Source: Nocardia sputorum (GTDB taxonomy: Bacteria > Actinomycetota > Actinomycetes > Mycobacteriales > Mycobacteriaceae). Taken from it: a DNA stretch of 64,000 nt. Shown piece by piece: positions 62,394-64,000 of the stretch. Below the pieces are notes generated by a model. That model was not told the origin of the DNA. It searched no databases and was given only the letters and a program-made list of their open reading frames with translations. Location: the NCBI RefSeq assembly GCF_027924405.1, contig NZ_AP026978.1, positions 6,882,001 through 6,946,000 of the forward strand, in the 5' to 3' direction. The first letter of the stretch is position 1; each line of letters opens with the position of its first letter. A program made the position numbers and the translations under genes.

Positions 62394-63185
62394 CTACTGG
62401 GCGCCCAGCCGCGCGTGCATCTCCCACACCAGGATTTCCGAAGGTTGCCGCGCCACCACGCGTTGGCCGCCCGACCTGGTCAAACGCACCGCGTCGCCCT
62501 CGTAGAGCGGGCCCACTCCCTCCATGTCCACCTCACCGCGCGCGACGAACAAGTGCAGGTACGGCGCGTCGGGCAGGTCGACCACCTGCTCGGCGCCCGG
62601 CTCCGCGCTCGCCATGCGCGCCACATGCAGCGCCGAATGGCTGCTGTTGATGGCGATGGCGGTCCGATCGCGGTAGCGGGGCAGCCCCGAGGCGACCGTG
62701 ACCAGACCTCCTCCCGCGAGTTCGTCGTCGATCTCCAGCTGCTCGTAGCCTGGGGTCAGCCCCGGTTCGTCGGGCACCACCCACATCTGCACGAAATGCA
62801 CGGGATCCTCGTGCTCGGCGAGGTGGCCGTCCAGGCGCCACGAGTCGTTCTTCTCCGAATGCAGGATGCCGGTGCCCGCGCTCATGCGCTGGGCCAGACC
62901 GGGATAGATGACACCGCTGTGGCCCAGCGAATCCTGATGGACCAGACTGCCGCCGAGGACCCAGGTGACGATCTCCATGTCGCGGTGCGGATGGGTGTCG
63001 AAGCCCTGGCCGGGGGAGACGATGTCCTCGTTGTTGACCAGCAGCAGGCCGTGGTGGGTGTTGTCGGGATCGTAATGTTCCCCGAAGGAGAACGAATGCT
63101 TCGAATCCAGCCAGGAGACCCGCGTCTTCATGCGGTCGCCACCACGGTGGACATCGATGTGTGGTGTCGTGAGTGTGGACATCAT
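62394..63185 (-). CDS. pirin family protein
   Basis: A 263-residue bicupin. Metal ligand candidates are the His residues in DTHPHRDMEIVTWVLGG and GILHSEKN. Some bacterial pirins have quercetin 2,3-dioxygenase activity; others act as redox sensors. The two ATGs at 63185 and 63182 follow GAGAGGAGGACC. Monocistronic. Confidence 0.9.
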   Translation of the reverse strand: MMSTLTTPHIDVHRGGDRMKTRVSWLDSKHSFSFGEHYDPDNTHHGLLLVNNEDIVSPGQGFDTHPHRDMEIVTWVLGGSLVHQDSLGHSGVIYPGLAQRMSAGTGILHSEKNDSWRLDGHLAEHEDPVHFVQMWVVPDEPGLTPGYEQLEIDDELAGGGLVTVASGLPRYRDRTAIAINSSHSALHVARMASAEPGAEQVVDLPDAPYLHLFVARGEVDMEGVGPLYEGDAVRLTRSGGQRVVARQPSEILVWEMHARLGAQ

Positions 63186-63417
63186 GGTCCTCCTCTCGGG
63201 ACCGTGCACCGATCGCCATTCAGGGTAGGAGCACTTCCGCCGTGGTACTCCGCATTCCTAGTAAATTGTGCCGCACTCGGCATTTTACGCGAGCGACCGG
63301 AAGGTGAACGGGAGGCGAGCAGAACCAACCGGTACGTCGAAACGTCGGGCCACCTCGTCGGATATCGCGGCCCGGCCCCGATTGCCCAGCGCCACAACGC
63401 CAACCGGAGGTAACGAC

Positions 63418-63882
63418 GTGCTGGACCCCGATGACCTCGCCCGGCTGGAGCAGCAACTCCGCAGCGAAGCGCGCCGTGACGGCATCGCGCATTTCGTGAT
63501 CGGCGTCGCCGTGTTCCGCGAGGGCCGGCTTCTGGTGGTGCGACGGGTTGCCGACGACTATCACGGCGGCATGTACGAACTGCCCGGCGGGGGCGTCGAA
63601 TCGGGGGAGACATTCGCCGAGTGCGTCGAGCGGGAATTGCTGGAGGAAACAGGGCTGCGGCTGCGCGCCGTCGTCGACTTCCTCGGTGGATTCGATTACG
63701 CCACGCGGACCAAGGCGAAAGTGCGGAAATACACCTTCGTCGCGGAGGCCGAATCGGGCGATGTCACCCTCGCCCCGGGCGAGCACGACGCGTTCGCCTG
63801 GATCGACGCCGGTGCGCTCGACGAACTGCCGATGGCGCCGGATATGCGAGCGACAGTGAGCGCGCTGGTCGACCGGGTCTGA
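63418..63882 (+). CDS. NUDIX hydrolase
   Basis: A 154-residue protein. GTG 63418 has CGGAGG 8-9 nt upstream. The Nudix box is GGGVESGETFAECVERELLEETGL, in two parts: GGGVESGETF and RELLEETGL, with all essential Glu. Preceding strand IAHFVIGVAVFREGRLLVVRR. These enzymes hydrolyse nucleoside diphosphate derivatives (8-oxo-dGTP, NDP-sugars, others); the substrate cannot be named from this sequence. Confidence 0.9.
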   Translation: MLDPDDLARLEQQLRSEARRDGIAHFVIGVAVFREGRLLVVRRVADDYHGGMYELPGGGVESGETFAECVERELLEETGLRLRAVVDFLGGFDYATRTKAKVRKYTFVAEAESGDVTLAPGEHDAFAWIDAGALDELPMAPDMRATVSALVDRV

Positions 63883-63946
63883 CGCGCGGCGCTGGGCCGA
63901 CGCGCGAGCATGCGACATCGTCGGCGTACGCAGTAGTCTCGCGGAC

Positions 63947-64000
63947 GTGTCGACTGGTCACGCCGAAGGCCTCACTCCCGCGGAGCAGCGGCCGGAGGGA
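63947..64000 (+). CDS. start of an unknown gene (runs off the window)
   Basis: GTG 63947 opens 18 codons (VSTGHAEGLTPAEQRPEG) to the window edge with no stop. A possible promoter (TACGCAGTAGTCT) lies directly upstream, fitting a leaderless transcript. Too little is present to name a family. Confidence 0.35.
   Translation, partial: MSTGHAEGLTPAEQRPEG

Overview
The window is high-GC actinobacterial chromosome, most likely a Nocardia or a close relative in the Mycobacteriales. The assignment rests on a complete yrbEAB-mceABCDEF operon, a mycobacterial-type Sdh1 succinate dehydrogenase set, a DinB2-type Y-family polymerase, a FAAL next to a type I PKS, a TIGR03084 protein and DUF397/XRE pairs. 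I see no rRNA, tRNA, CRISPR array, insertion sequence or prophage. Genes are dense, with many ATGA/GTGA overlaps.

Region 1 (1-7.7 kb) is a compact lipid-polyketide locus: a divergent, truncated metallo-beta-lactamase-like gene, then a stand-alone ACP, a KS-AT-DH-KR-ACP polyketide synthase and a fatty acyl-AMP ligase, the last three translationally overlapped. The FAAL probably activates a fatty acid, loads it on the ACP, and the PKS extends it once. Region 2 (7.7-14.6 kb) has a cyclic di-AMP riboswitch ahead of an NlpC/P60 peptidase tightly coupled to an S4 RNA-binding protein, an AAA-type ATPase, a long acyl-CoA dehydrogenase with a CRP-like box, an alpha/beta hydrolase and a small coiled-coil protein preceded by two CRP-like boxes. 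Region 3 (15.3-19.2 kb) is the succinate dehydrogenase operon, headed by a 13-codon leader ORF whose stop overlaps the start of the membrane subunit.

Region 4 (19.2-31.4 kb) holds a DUF397 protein with a protein of unknown family, an AlkA-like glycosylase, a 34-residue protein, a large FAD/Fe-S 2-hydroxyacid dehydrogenase, an ABC exporter, a Tap-like secreted hydrolase, an acrylyl-CoA-reductase-like enzyme, DinB2, and a TetR-thioesterase pair. Region 5 (31.7-40 kb) has lon under an apparent HspR (HAIR) operator, a DUF445 protein, a TIGR03084 protein, an L-2-hydroxyglutarate oxidase, an SRPBCC protein and an RNase HI ending in a clamp-binding-like peptide. Region 6 (40-49.7 kb, minus strand) is the mce lipid-import operon with one Mce-associated protein.

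Region 7 (50-64 kb) is mainly cell-envelope and secreted functions (chymotrypsin-fold protease, LppU-like lipoprotein, beta-lactamase-fold hydrolase, P450, L,D-transpeptidase, M13 metallopeptidase, DUF4190 protein). It also has an XRE/DUF397 pair with a second copy of the unknown family found at 19.7 kb, then a pirin and a NUDIX hydrolase. The most interesting items are the FAAL/ACP/PKS locus, the twice-seen unknown family beside DUF397 genes, the sdh leader ORF, the small 34-residue protein, the RNase H tail, and the DinB2 with an unusual steric-gate residue.
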